From a bacterium (GTDB lineage: Bacteria > Vulcanimicrobiota > Xenobia > Xenobiales > JADMJV01): a DNA stretch of 64,000 bases. A program made the position numbers and the translations under genes. This document shows, in pieces, positions 1-7,044 of this stretch (position 1 is its first letter; the number at the start of each line of letters is the position of its first letter). The notes under the pieces are model-generated. The model saw only the letters and a program-made list of their open reading frames with translations, was not told the DNA's origin and searched no databases. The stretch spans positions 1 to 64,000 of the forward strand of contig JAFEBA010000081.1 in the NCBI GenBank assembly GCA_018266105.1, read 5' to 3'.

Positions 1-1931
1 GCCATGCTGAACATATTGCCGAAATTCGAACTGGTCCCCATCAAGACGTATTTCAGAATGTTTCCAAAGGAACGGCGACCCTCGAGCACACCGATCTGAA
101 CTGGCTTGAGCCCCGGTTGCAGCAAAATGATATCAGCAGCCTCCCTGGCCACGTCCACTGCGTTGTCCACGGAAATCCCGACATCAGCGTTGCGCAGCGA
201 AGGCGCATCATTGACCCCGTCCCCCAGATAACCCAGCACATGCCCACGGGACTTTAGACACGAGATAACCCGATTCTTCTGAGCTGGCGACAGCCGGGCA
301 AAAAGCACTGTCGCCTCAGCCTTGACGGCCAGGGCTTCATCTCCCAACAGATCCACCTCCCGACCCAAAAGGCAGCGCTGACCGTCCAGGCCCACCTCCT
401 GACACACCTTGCGGGCCACCAGATCGTTGTCCCCCGTCAAAATCTTCACAGCCACACCCATCCGATCGAGTTCAGCCAGAGTTTCGGCAGCATCCGGACG
501 GGGAGGGTCAAGAAAAGCGGCCAGACCGATAAGGCAGAGGTCCTGCTCCTTGAGCTGACCAGCGCCAGTCGCAATGGCCAGGACCCGATAGCCCTGACGG
601 CTCAAATCTTCAAAGGTCTCCTGCAGGCGCTGGCGAGCGCCGTGGTCGAGATCCAGAGACCGCTCCTGTTTGCGGTAGGTCAGACACAACGGGTGCACGC
701 TTTCCGGCGCCCCCTTGGTGACCAGCACGGCTCCCAATTTGCCCTCCAGGAGCACGGACAGGCGTCGGCGATTAAAGTCAAAGGGCAGCTCGTCCAGCTT
801 GCGATGGTCATTCACCGCCGGGTGATCATGCTGCAGGACGGCATCATCCAGTGGACTGCGAATCCCGCTTTGGAAAGCGCTGTTGAGAGCAGCGTAGCGC
901 AGGACCTCGGGAAACTCTTCGCCTTCCAGGTCAACATAGCGCTCCAGCTTGATTTGCCCCAGGGTCAGAGTACCGGTCTTATCGCTGCAAAGGATATCGA
1001 TTCCTCCCAGATTTTCCAGAGCCGAAAGGCGTTTCACCACCACCTTCTCCCGAGCCAGGCGCCAGGCGCCGCTGGCCAAGGTGACCGAGACGATCATGGG
1101 CAAGAATTCCGGCGTCAAGCCAACGGCCAGGGCGACCGCGAACAAAAGCGACTGCAGGGGGGGACGGTGGAAAAACAGGCTGGTTAGAAAAACGAAGGCG
1201 ACCAGACTCAAAGTGGTGCGCAAGATCAGGGAGCCGAAGGCTCGTGTGCCACGCTCAAATTCCGTCTCGCCCTTGCCTGAATCCAGGCTCTGAGCCACCT
1301 TCCCCAACTGACTGCGGCTTCCGGTCCGCAGAACCAGAGCCCGACCCATGCCGTTGAGTACCGAAGTCCCCAAAAAGACACAGTTCGTGGCTTCAGACAG
1401 GGAGGTTTCTGGTGGCAACTCCCCCACCCTCTTTTCCACGGGCAGGGCCTCCCCGGTCAGGCTGGCCTCAGCCGTGCACAGATCCTTACTCTCCAGCAGA
1501 CGCGCGTCCCCAGCGACGATTGAGCCCGCCGACAGAACCAGCACGTCACCGGGAACCACCTGGTCCAGAGGAACCTCCTGGATAAGCCCGTCCCTTTCCA
1601 CTTCGGCTCGAGTGGCCACCGAGCTGCGCAACTTCTCGGCCGCCCTTTGCGAACGATAGGATTGGGCAAAGTCCAGGCTGCAGCTCAGGACCACGATCAG
1701 AGCGATGATGGCGGCGTTGGCGCCCTCCCCCAGGGCTGCCGAGAGCAGACTGGCAGCCAGCAGTACCAGCACCAGCGGATTGGCAAAGGTGGATAAGAAG
1801 AGCCAGACCGCCCCGGTTGCTTGCTGGTTTCCCATCCGATTGGGACCAAACTGGCGAAGCCGCTCCTCAGCTTCCTGAGAGGATAGCCCGGCGCAGGGCG
1901 GGGGTTGGGGTTCGGGCCAAAAGCTGGTCAC
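1..1931 (-). CDS. mgtA: Magnesium-translocating P-type ATPase, 3' part cut by window edge
   Basis: Imports Mg2+ across the inner membrane using ATP (P3B family). Read on the minus strand, the frame is open from a GTG at 1931 to base 1. It shows the N-terminal cation-ATPase domain (LSSQEAEERLRQFGPNR), the TGEALPVEK actuator loop, the phosphorylation motif CSDKTGTLT (about bases 970-1000), the TGDND motif and the hinge GDGVNDAP. The last residues in view, MGTSSNFGNMFSM, are typical of MgtA/MgtB. The start is 10 nt downstream of the upstream USP stop and in the same frame, with no clear ribosome binding site, so co-transcription with that gene is likely. The C-terminal membrane helices lie outside the window. 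GTG as start is inferred; an ATG at 1835 would remove part of the N-terminal domain. Confidence 0.9.
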   Translation of the reverse strand, partial: MTSFWPEPQPPPCAGLSSQEAEERLRQFGPNRMGNQQATGAVWLFLSTFANPLVLVLLAASLLSAALGEGANAAIIALIVVLSCSLDFAQSYRSQRAAEKLRSSVATRAEVERDGLIQEVPLDQVVPGDVLVLSAGSIVAGDARLLESKDLCTAEASLTGEALPVEKRVGELPPETSLSEATNCVFLGTSVLNGMGRALVLRTGSRSQLGKVAQSLDSGKGETEFERGTRAFGSLILRTTLSLVAFVFLTSLFFHRPPLQSLLFAVALAVGLTPEFLPMIVSVTLASGAWRLAREKVVVKRLSALENLGGIDILCSDKTGTLTLGQIKLERYVDLEGEEFPEVLRYAALNSAFQSGIRSPLDDAVLQHDHPAVNDHRKLDELPFDFNRRRLSVLLEGKLGAVLVTKGAPESVHPLCLTYRKQERSLDLDHGARQRLQETFEDLSRQGYRVLAIATGAGQLKEQDLCLIGLAAFLDPPRPDAAETLAELDRMGVAVKILTGDNDLVARKVCQEVGLDGQRCLLGREVDLLGDEALAVKAEATVLFARLSPAQKNRVISCLKSRGHVLGYLGDGVNDAPSLRNADVGISVDNAVDVAREAADIILLQPGLKPVQIGVLEGRRSFGNILKYVLMGTSSNFGNMFSM

Positions 1932-1940
1932 CTGGCCAGT

Positions 1941-2867
1941 TTAGCTCGGTGTCGGGCTTTCCGCTACGCTGACGTCCTCGATCTCGGAGGTCTCGGCCGA
2001 CTCCTCCTGCTCGCTTCGATGGTGAGGGCGATGCACCAGCACATGACAGGGCGCCAGACGGGCCACTTTCTCGCACACGCTGCCAAGCCAGAAGCGCCTG
2101 AAACCCGTGCGTCCGTGGGTTGTCATGGCGACCAGATCGCAGTCGTTCTCTGACGACCAGCTCAAAATATCGCTGACCGGTTGCCCCTCAAGGACGACCA
2201 CCTCCAGGTTCATGCCTGGCTGAGAAATCAATCGAAGGCGGGCCTCGGCCCGTTGCAGATACTCTTCCACCAGGCCGGCCTTGTGCTGATAGTTCGGATA
2301 GAGCGACACACCGCTACTTTGCAGCAAGGTCACCTTTCCATCCGGAGCCAGCAGCGGGGGCAACTTCTCCAAAACCGAGAGCGAAGCCGAAGAGCCATCC
2401 ACAGGCACCAGGACGTGAGAGAACAGGGAGGCGGGTCGAGCTTCGGGGCGGACCAACAAGACCGGACAGGGACTCTGGCGCAGCAGCCCTTCGGCCACAC
2501 TCCCCAGAAGCAAATGCTGAGCGCCATCGCGTCCGTGCGAGGCCATCAAAATCAGGTCGCAGTGATGAGCCTCAGCCAGACGAGCGATTTCGTCCCGTGC
2601 AGAACCAATCGGATTATAAATCTGCACGTCCAGAGGAACCAGCCGAGCGGCTCGGTCTTCCAGGTAGTTGAGCGCTCGAATCTCGGCCTTGCGCTGCAGT
2701 TCCGGCAGAAGTTCAGGGGGCAACCCTGGAGCCAGCTCGCCCAGGTGCTCGACGATTCGAGCCAGCACCAGACTGGCCCCACAGCGCCGGGCCATCTCTC
2801 GGCCACAATCCAGGGCCCTCTCCGAAATCTCGGTTCCGTCCAGGGGAATTAAAATTCGCTTCAACAT
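1941..2867 (-). CDS. Tandem universal stress protein (two UspA domains)
   Basis: Nucleotide-binding stress protein of 308 residues made of two fused UspA domains. Domain 1 starts MLKRILIPLDG and ends with the ATP-loop SHGRDGAQHLLLGSVAE. Domain 2 carries THGRTGFRRFWLGSVCE, so both keep the G-9x-G(S) phosphate-binding pattern. An acidic/Ser-rich tail of about 25 residues follows. The start codon has no Shine-Dalgarno. A -10-like TAAGAT (2874-2879) and an FNR-type site (2904-2915) place the predicted transcription start on the ATG, so the mRNA is probably leaderless. mgtA follows after 9 nt. The molecular role of USPs is poorly defined; members bind ATP or act in survival under energy limitation. 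Confidence 0.9.
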   Translation of the reverse strand: MLKRILIPLDGTEISERALDCGREMARRCGASLVLARIVEHLGELAPGLPPELLPELQRKAEIRALNYLEDRAARLVPLDVQIYNPIGSARDEIARLAEAHHCDLILMASHGRDGAQHLLLGSVAEGLLRQSPCPVLLVRPEARPASLFSHVLVPVDGSSASLSVLEKLPPLLAPDGKVTLLQSSGVSLYPNYQHKAGLVEEYLQRAEARLRLISQPGMNLEVVVLEGQPVSDILSWSSENDCDLVAMTTHGRTGFRRFWLGSVCEKVARLAPCHVLVHRPHHRSEQEESAETSEIEDVSVAESPTPS

Positions 2868-2903
2868 ACTTTGATCTTAGGGCCGAGCCAGGGCAACCCG
2901 GTA

Positions 2904-2915
2904 TGATCTGTATCA
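2904..2915 (-). promoter_or_regulatory. FNR-type operator upstream of the tandem USP gene
   Basis: TGATCTGTATCA. The centre is 42.5 nt upstream of the ATG at 2867, and -10-like TAAGAT lies at 2874-2879 on the minus strand. This fits a class II activator position. Confidence 0.65.
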
Positions 2916-2976
2916 GGACCCCGAGCGAGCACGGCCCATCGCCTCCTCGCATCTCCACCCACTTTCGTCAAAAACT

Positions 2977-2988
2977 GATCTAGATCAT
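2977..2988 (+). promoter_or_regulatory. FNR-type operator driving a candidate small RNA
   Basis: Perfect palindrome TGATCTAGATCA followed by TAG. On the plus strand a -10-like TATTCT (3011-3016) sits at the class II spacing, predicting a start at 3023-3024. No protein gene follows on this strand before an intrinsic terminator at 3056-3083. Confidence 0.7.
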
Positions 2989-3023
2989 AGTGCAAGACAT
3001 CCGGGCGGCTTATTCTTAACATG

Positions 3024-3083
3024 CCAACGAGAGTTGGTCTCCAAACTTAGTCCCAAGCCGGTCGGCCCTGACCGGCTTTTTTT
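3024..3083 (+). ncRNA. Candidate FNR-controlled small RNA 1
   Basis: About 60 nt between a predicted start and a strong terminator. It opens with a hairpin CCAAC-GAGA-GTTGG (3024-3037, GNRA-type tetraloop). Single-stranded TCTCCAAAC follows. The end is an 8-bp perfect terminator stem (AGCCGGTC with GACCGGCT) plus seven T (3056-3083). The terminator points only in the plus direction, away from both flanking minus-strand genes. The TCTCC element could pair with GGAGA Shine-Dalgarno sequences. No convincing reading frame fits in it. Expression is inferred, not shown. Confidence 0.65.
3056..3083 (+). terminator. Rho-independent terminator of small RNA 1
   Basis: Stem AGCCGGTC / GACCGGCT with loop GGCCCT, followed by TTTTTTT. 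The reverse strand has no T-run after the stem, so it is unidirectional. Confidence 0.85.
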
Positions 3084-3159
3084 ATGGGTCCAGGAAAGAG
3101 CCACGCCGGTACAGACCGGCCACAGCAGCAAAGAAGGCCGATTCGAGTCTGCCCGCGTT

Positions 3160-3840
3160 CTAAGTCCCGGCGTAGCTCTGGAGCAAAGGGAGGTTCTCGA
3201 CTACGATGCGGCGACGCACCAGGCGAACCGCTCCGACGCGGACCAGAGACTGCAGAGTACGCGAAACCGACTCGGGGGAAGCACCCACCATCTGGCTCAT
3301 TTCGGCGCGCGTCAACTCGACCGCGCAACCGTTGGGCTGGCGCAATTCCAGCAAAAGCCTGGACAGGCGTGCACACGTATCCATCTGCGAGAGATTAAAA
3401 AGTTGTCCCTCGGAGTGGCCCAGGTCGCGGGCCAGAAGCCGTGCGAGATTAAGGGAAAGATTTGGGTCCATCCGTAAACATCGCTGCACCGTGGGAGCAT
3501 CCACAAAACATAAGCGCGTATCGCGGACGGCCGTGGCACTGGCAGTCAGAGGCTCACCGGTCAAAAGTGAACGATGTCCGACCACTTCCTGACCGTGGAC
3601 AAGGCGCACGATCTGAACCTCGCCGTGCAGGCTGGTGCGAAAAAGCTTGAGCAGGCCCGACTCGGTGCAGTAGACGCCTCCGCTACCCTCACCCTCACGA
3701 AAGAGAATGGTCCCGCGCGCCAACGTTTTGCTGACCTTGGCGGCATTCCAGACCTCAAGAGTCTCAGACGAAACCCCGGTCAGCAGTTTATGTCCACACT
3801 CTGAACACTGTTGGCAAGAATGGCAGGGATACATCGTCAT
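3160..3840 (-). CDS. CRP/FNR-family regulator with N-terminal Cys cluster
   Basis: 226-residue transcription factor, the probable master regulator of this region. The N-terminus has four cysteines, C6, C9, C12 and C15 (CHSCQQCSEC), a likely [Fe-S] or redox ligand set, though spaced differently from E. coli FNR. A cyclic-nucleotide-type beta-roll follows (about 35-130). A C-terminal winged helix ends in ASPESVSRTL, whose E-x-x-S-R is the FNR-type recognition pattern for TGAT/ATCA half-sites. The gene shares the operator at 3876-3887 with the divergent USP. That site is centred exactly 41.5 nt before this ATG with -10-like TAGCCT at 3847-3852, so autoregulation and a leaderless mRNA are likely. 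Whether it senses O2, NO or both cannot be told from sequence. Confidence 0.88.
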   Translation of the reverse strand: MTMYPCHSCQQCSECGHKLLTGVSSETLEVWNAAKVSKTLARGTILFREGEGSGGVYCTESGLLKLFRTSLHGEVQIVRLVHGQEVVGHRSLLTGEPLTASATAVRDTRLCFVDAPTVQRCLRMDPNLSLNLARLLARDLGHSEGQLFNLSQMDTCARLSRLLLELRQPNGCAVELTRAEMSQMVGASPESVSRTLQSLVRVGAVRLVRRRIVVENLPLLQSYAGT

Positions 3841-3875
3841 AACCAGAGGCTAGGCCCTTAAGCCCTCGGCGAGTA

Positions 3876-3887
3876 TGATTCAGATCA
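3876..3887. promoter_or_regulatory. Shared FNR-type operator between the regulator and a USP gene
   Basis: TGATTCAGATCA. Centred at -41.5 for the regulator start at 3840 (minus, -10-like TAGCCT). It is also at -41.5 from a predicted plus-strand start at 3923 (-10-like GATAAT, 3911-3916). Confidence 0.75.
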
Positions 3888-3937
3888 TACCATCTGGCTG
3901 CCGGCGAGCTGATAATCAAGCCGAGAGGCGGTATTCG

Positions 3938-4435
3938 ATGATTAAGAGCCTGCTGGTACCCCTGGATGGATCCGAGGCCTCAGAGAGAGCTCTACCTTGG
4001 GCGGCCGACCTGGCCGCCAAGCTCCAGGCAGAAATTATTTTGCTCCGCGTGGGCCGCGAACCCAGCATCCTGGAAGGTCAGGACCTGATGAGCCTGGAGG
4101 CTTTCACGAGCAAACAAGAGCAGACCTGTCGAGAATACCTTCTGCGCGTCAAGGCCAACTTGAAGGGCCTGGCCTACGTCAATGTCTGGATCGAATATGC
4201 ATTTGGTCAGGCCAGTCGAGAAATCGTGGCCAAGGCCACCCAACTCAATGCCAGCATGATCGTGATGAACTCACACGGACGAGATGGACTTGCTCGCTGG
4301 TGGATGGGAAGCGTGGCCGAAAAAGTCACTCGTCATGCTCCCTGTCCGGTGCTTCTGGTACGACAGTCCTTTGAAGAGAAAGGTGAACCCAGTGAAAAAC
4401 AGCCAGCCCAAGCAACCAGCTCAGAGGCCCACTGA
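3938..4435 (+). CDS. Universal stress protein, single domain
   Basis: 165-residue UspA-fold protein. The start MIKSLLVPLDG is preceded by a GAGAGGCGG ribosome site. I chose this ATG over the upstream 3875 start because the upstream extension would run through the operator and lacks family similarity. The phosphate loop SHGRDGLARWWMGSVAE is intact near residue 115. A Ser/Glu/Gln-rich tail of about 20 residues is unusual for the family and may be disordered. It is divergent from the FNR-like regulator gene and shares its operator. Confidence 0.9.
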   Translation: MIKSLLVPLDGSEASERALPWAADLAAKLQAEIILLRVGREPSILEGQDLMSLEAFTSKQEQTCREYLLRVKANLKGLAYVNVWIEYAFGQASREIVAKATQLNASMIVMNSHGRDGLARWWMGSVAEKVTRHAPCPVLLVRQSFEEKGEPSEKQPAQATSSEAH

Positions 4436-4454
4436 AAAGCTGAAGGTCCTACGA

Positions 4455-4544
4455 ATGGAGCAGGCCGTCCAGACGCCTCCCGGGTCCGAGGAATCATCTT
4501 CCAATTGCACCGGTTCATGTCAAAATTGCCGCAAGCAGACCTGA
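4455..4544 (+). CDS. Possible 29-residue Cys-rich peptide
   Basis: A short frame from ATG 4455 to TGA 4544 encodes a peptide ending NCTGSCQNCRKQT, with three cysteines in C-x3-C-x2-C spacing. AAGG lies about 8 nt upstream of the ATG. It overlaps the first 28 nt of the GGDEF gene and could couple its translation. The Cys spacing recalls small metal- or cluster-binding peptides, but I recognise no family. Real coding status is uncertain. Confidence 0.3.
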   Translation: MEQAVQTPPGSEESSSNCTGSCQNCRKQT

Positions 4545-6001
4545 CTCAGAACAATCTCCAGGCGCTCTTAAACTGGATGCCGGACGGCCTGGCCAGGCTG
4601 ACGCGCGAGGGAGAAGTGCTCTTTATGAATCGGGCCCTGCAGTCCAGTCTGGGCTGCGCCTGGGAGCCCGGCCTGCGCTTCGGACAGGTTCCTCTGCCAA
4701 CGCCGGCACGATCCCAGTGGTCGGGCCTTCTCGGCTACGTCCTCTCCACAGGGCAGGCCAGTGAAACCGAAATCGAGTGGAACGACCGGGTCTATTCGGT
4801 TCGCCTGCTCCCTGAAGAAGGCGGCGCTGGCCAACTCATCTGCCTGGCGCGGGACATCACCGCCCAACATCAGGCCGAGCAACAGCGACAAATGCGTCTG
4901 GAGCGGGCGGAAAGACTGGACCGAGCCGGTCTGGTGCTGGTTCGAGCCGGCTCCGACGAACAGGCGGCACTGGAACAAATTGCTCGATTGGTTGCGGAAT
5001 TTTTGGGTGAATGCTGCTTCATCAGCCTGATTTCCGAAGACGGTCAGCAACTTGAACCGGCCGCCTGCTGGGACTGCGATCCTCTAAGCCGGGGACCGAA
5101 GGGCTACCTGCGACAGCGCAAACCCTTTCCCGCTCATTCCAGCCTTTTTCACCCCCTGATGGAGCGCGCCCAGAGCCTGATGCTCGGTTACCTACCGGGC
5201 GTCTTGATGGGCTATGTGCTCCCTGAGGGACAGGCGTTGGACAGCCCGGGGGGCCTGATCATGGCGCCGATGCGCAGCGGCTCCGGCGTGCTTGGAACGA
5301 TGGCCCTGATCAGCAGTTCAAGCTACACCGAAGAAGACGAAGCACTGATTCAAGAACTGGCGGACCGAACCGCGATGGCCCTGGTCAACGCCCGGCAAGC
5401 CCGTCAACTGCAAGAAGCAAACCACGAACTGGAAAGGCGAGTCAGCGAACGAACGCGAGAACTGGCCGACGCCAACCGACGCCTGGAAGAACTGGCAAGT
5501 CGAGACCCGCTGACCGGGCTGGCCAACCGGCGAGTCTTCGATAGCACTTTAGAGTCGGAACTTAATCGGGCTCGACGCGAGCGAGACCCCATCAGCCTGA
5601 TGATGGTGGACATCGACCACTTCAAGAAATTCAATGACCGATATGGACACGTGGCCGGGGACGAATGCCTGCGCAAGTCCGCGCGAGTCTTACAAGATTG
5701 CTTCAGACGCAGCACCGACCTGGTGGCCCGCTACGGTGGCGAAGAATTTGCCATCATCTTACCCGGCATGACGGACGAGCAGGTCAAGCACAAAGCGGAG
5801 CAGTTGCGACAGGCCTTCATCCAAGCGGCCCTACCAGAAGCGGTGGAAGGGAATGGCGTGCTGACGGTCAGCGTGGGGGTCTGCACGCGACAGGTAGACA
5901 GCCAACTCACAGCCGCCAGGCTCATTGACAGCGCGGACCAGGCACTCTACTCGAGTAAAGCGAATGGAAGAAACCGCTGCACTTGCGTAGGAGGTCACTG
6001 A
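4517..6001 (+). CDS. Diguanylate cyclase with PAS and GAF domains
   Basis: 494 residues. Makes the second messenger c-di-GMP from two GTP. The order is a PAS-like domain (about 10-115), a GAF domain (about 130-300), a coiled-coil linker rich in Glu/Arg (about 300-335) and a GGDEF domain starting SRDPLTGLANRR. The active-site motif is RYGGEEF near residue 405, so catalysis should be intact. No transmembrane segment is visible, hence cytoplasmic sensing through PAS/GAF. The start at 4517 is the first ATG before the PAS homology; the ribosome site is poor. The CBS gene begins directly after its TGA. Confidence 0.88.
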   Translation: MSKLPQADLTQNNLQALLNWMPDGLARLTREGEVLFMNRALQSSLGCAWEPGLRFGQVPLPTPARSQWSGLLGYVLSTGQASETEIEWNDRVYSVRLLPEEGGAGQLICLARDITAQHQAEQQRQMRLERAERLDRAGLVLVRAGSDEQAALEQIARLVAEFLGECCFISLISEDGQQLEPAACWDCDPLSRGPKGYLRQRKPFPAHSSLFHPLMERAQSLMLGYLPGVLMGYVLPEGQALDSPGGLIMAPMRSGSGVLGTMALISSSSYTEEDEALIQELADRTAMALVNARQARQLQEANHELERRVSERTRELADANRRLEELASRDPLTGLANRRVFDSTLESELNRARRERDPISLMMVDIDHFKKFNDRYGHVAGDECLRKSARVLQDCFRRSTDLVARYGGEEFAIILPGMTDEQVKHKAEQLRQAFIQAALPEAVEGNGVLTVSVGVCTRQVDSQLTAARLIDSADQALYSSKANGRNRCTCVGGH

Positions 6002-6592
6002 ATGATCTGGCCCCACCATATTCCAACTTTTCCACCTTTGCCGGCCACGGACGGGGAACAGCCACTGCATCCAGTGGAAAGGATCGCACCGGCCGATCCT
6101 CCCAGCCCCCGGAATTACTCGCGTAAACAGGTCGGCATGTGGATGCAACGGGTGGTTGTGACCTGCACCCCAGAGCAGACCCTGGGCGAACTGATGGAAT
6201 TACTCAGCCTGCACCAGATTTCCGGCGCACCGGTGGTGGACGAGAAAGGGGTCATGCGCGGAGTGGTTTCGCAAACGGATGTAGCCGCATATTTAGGCGG
6301 TCTCTACACGCGCGAAGTTCGATCCGCTCAGGGCTTCCACCAGGGCAGACTGAGCCACTTCAATCCTCTTGAGCCCAGAGTCCGGGAACTCCTTGAGAGC
6401 ACCCACGTGTCCGAACTCCAGTCTACGACCGTCTATTTCGTTTCACCCGAGGACAGCCTGGATCAGGTGATGGATATTATGTTGCGAGAGCATGTCCATC
6501 GACTGCCGGTGATTGAAGAAGGAAGATTGGTCGGTGTAGTGAGCACGCTGGACGTTCTCCGCATCCTGCGCAATCAGAGGTTACTAAAGTAG
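6002..6592 (+). CDS. CBS-pair protein
   Basis: 196 residues with two CBS motifs (about 45-100 and 130-192), the second reading LPVIEEGRLVGVVSTLDVLRIL. CBS pairs bind adenine nucleotides and act as energy sensors. A Pro-rich stretch of about 40 residues precedes them. The ATG abuts the TGA of the diguanylate cyclase gene, so the two are translationally coupled. The 3' end overlaps the convergent CBS gene by 19 nt. Stand-alone CBS pairs beside USPs are common in hypoxia and dormancy regulons. The partner protein is unknown. Confidence 0.85.
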   Translation: MIWPHHIPTFPPLPATDGEQPLHPVERIAPADPPSPRNYSRKQVGMWMQRVVVTCTPEQTLGELMELLSLHQISGAPVVDEKGVMRGVVSQTDVAAYLGGLYTREVRSAQGFHQGRLSHFNPLEPRVRELLESTHVSELQSTTVYFVSPEDSLDQVMDIMLREHVHRLPVIEEGRLVGVVSTLDVLRILRNQRLLK

Positions 6593-6963
6593 CCGAACTT
6601 TTCTCCTAATGCCGGCAACAGATCCAGACAGGACAGCACACCGACCACACGCCGACCTTCGGTAACCACCAGACGATGCACCCGATGCTCTCGCATCATT
6701 TGGGCAGCACTGCTCAGACTGGCCGAGTGCTCAACCGAATGGACCCGGAGCTGCATAATCTCCCGGACGCACCCGGCCTCCGGAGAAACCGCCACATCCA
6801 CCAGAGAAACTAATCCAACCAACTCTTCGGACTCGTCGATGACCGGGGCGGCGGTCGCTTTGAGCTCAACCAGCCTCCTGACCAATTGTGAAACCGGTGT
6901 TTGAGGACTGGCACAGTAAGGGTTGCGTGTCATCAATTCAAAGACATGGCAATACGTGTTCAT
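6574..6963 (-). CDS. CBS-pair protein, short
   Basis: 129 residues, essentially only a Bateman module: the first CBS has AAPVIDESEELVGLVSLVDV, the second HRLVVTEGRRVVGVLSCLD. The start ATG (6963) has no ribosome site. The FNR-type operator at 6998-7009 is centred about 40.5 nt upstream with -10-like TAGTAT (6970-6975), so the mRNA is predicted to be leaderless. It shares that operator with the divergent PLP enzyme, which is also predicted leaderless. Likely an adenylate-sensing regulator. Confidence 0.87.
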   Translation of the reverse strand: MNTYCHVFELMTRNPYCASPQTPVSQLVRRLVELKATAAPVIDESEELVGLVSLVDVAVSPEAGCVREIMQLRVHSVEHSASLSSAAQMMREHRVHRLVVTEGRRVVGVLSCLDLLPALGEKFGYFSNL

Positions 6964-6997
6964 AAAGCTATACTATTCACCCGCCCGGGGGTCGATA

Positions 6998-7009
6998 TGA
7001 CCCGGATCA
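6998..7009. promoter_or_regulatory. Bidirectional FNR-type operator serving two leaderless genes
   Basis: TGACCCGGATCA. Minus strand: -10-like TAGTAT (6970-6975), start codon 6963. Plus strand: -10-like TAGAGT (7033-7038), start codon 7045. The two start codons lie almost symmetrically about the site. Confidence 0.72.
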
Positions 7010-7044
7010 TAGTGTAAGACCATGAGCCAATTTAGAGTGGCTTC

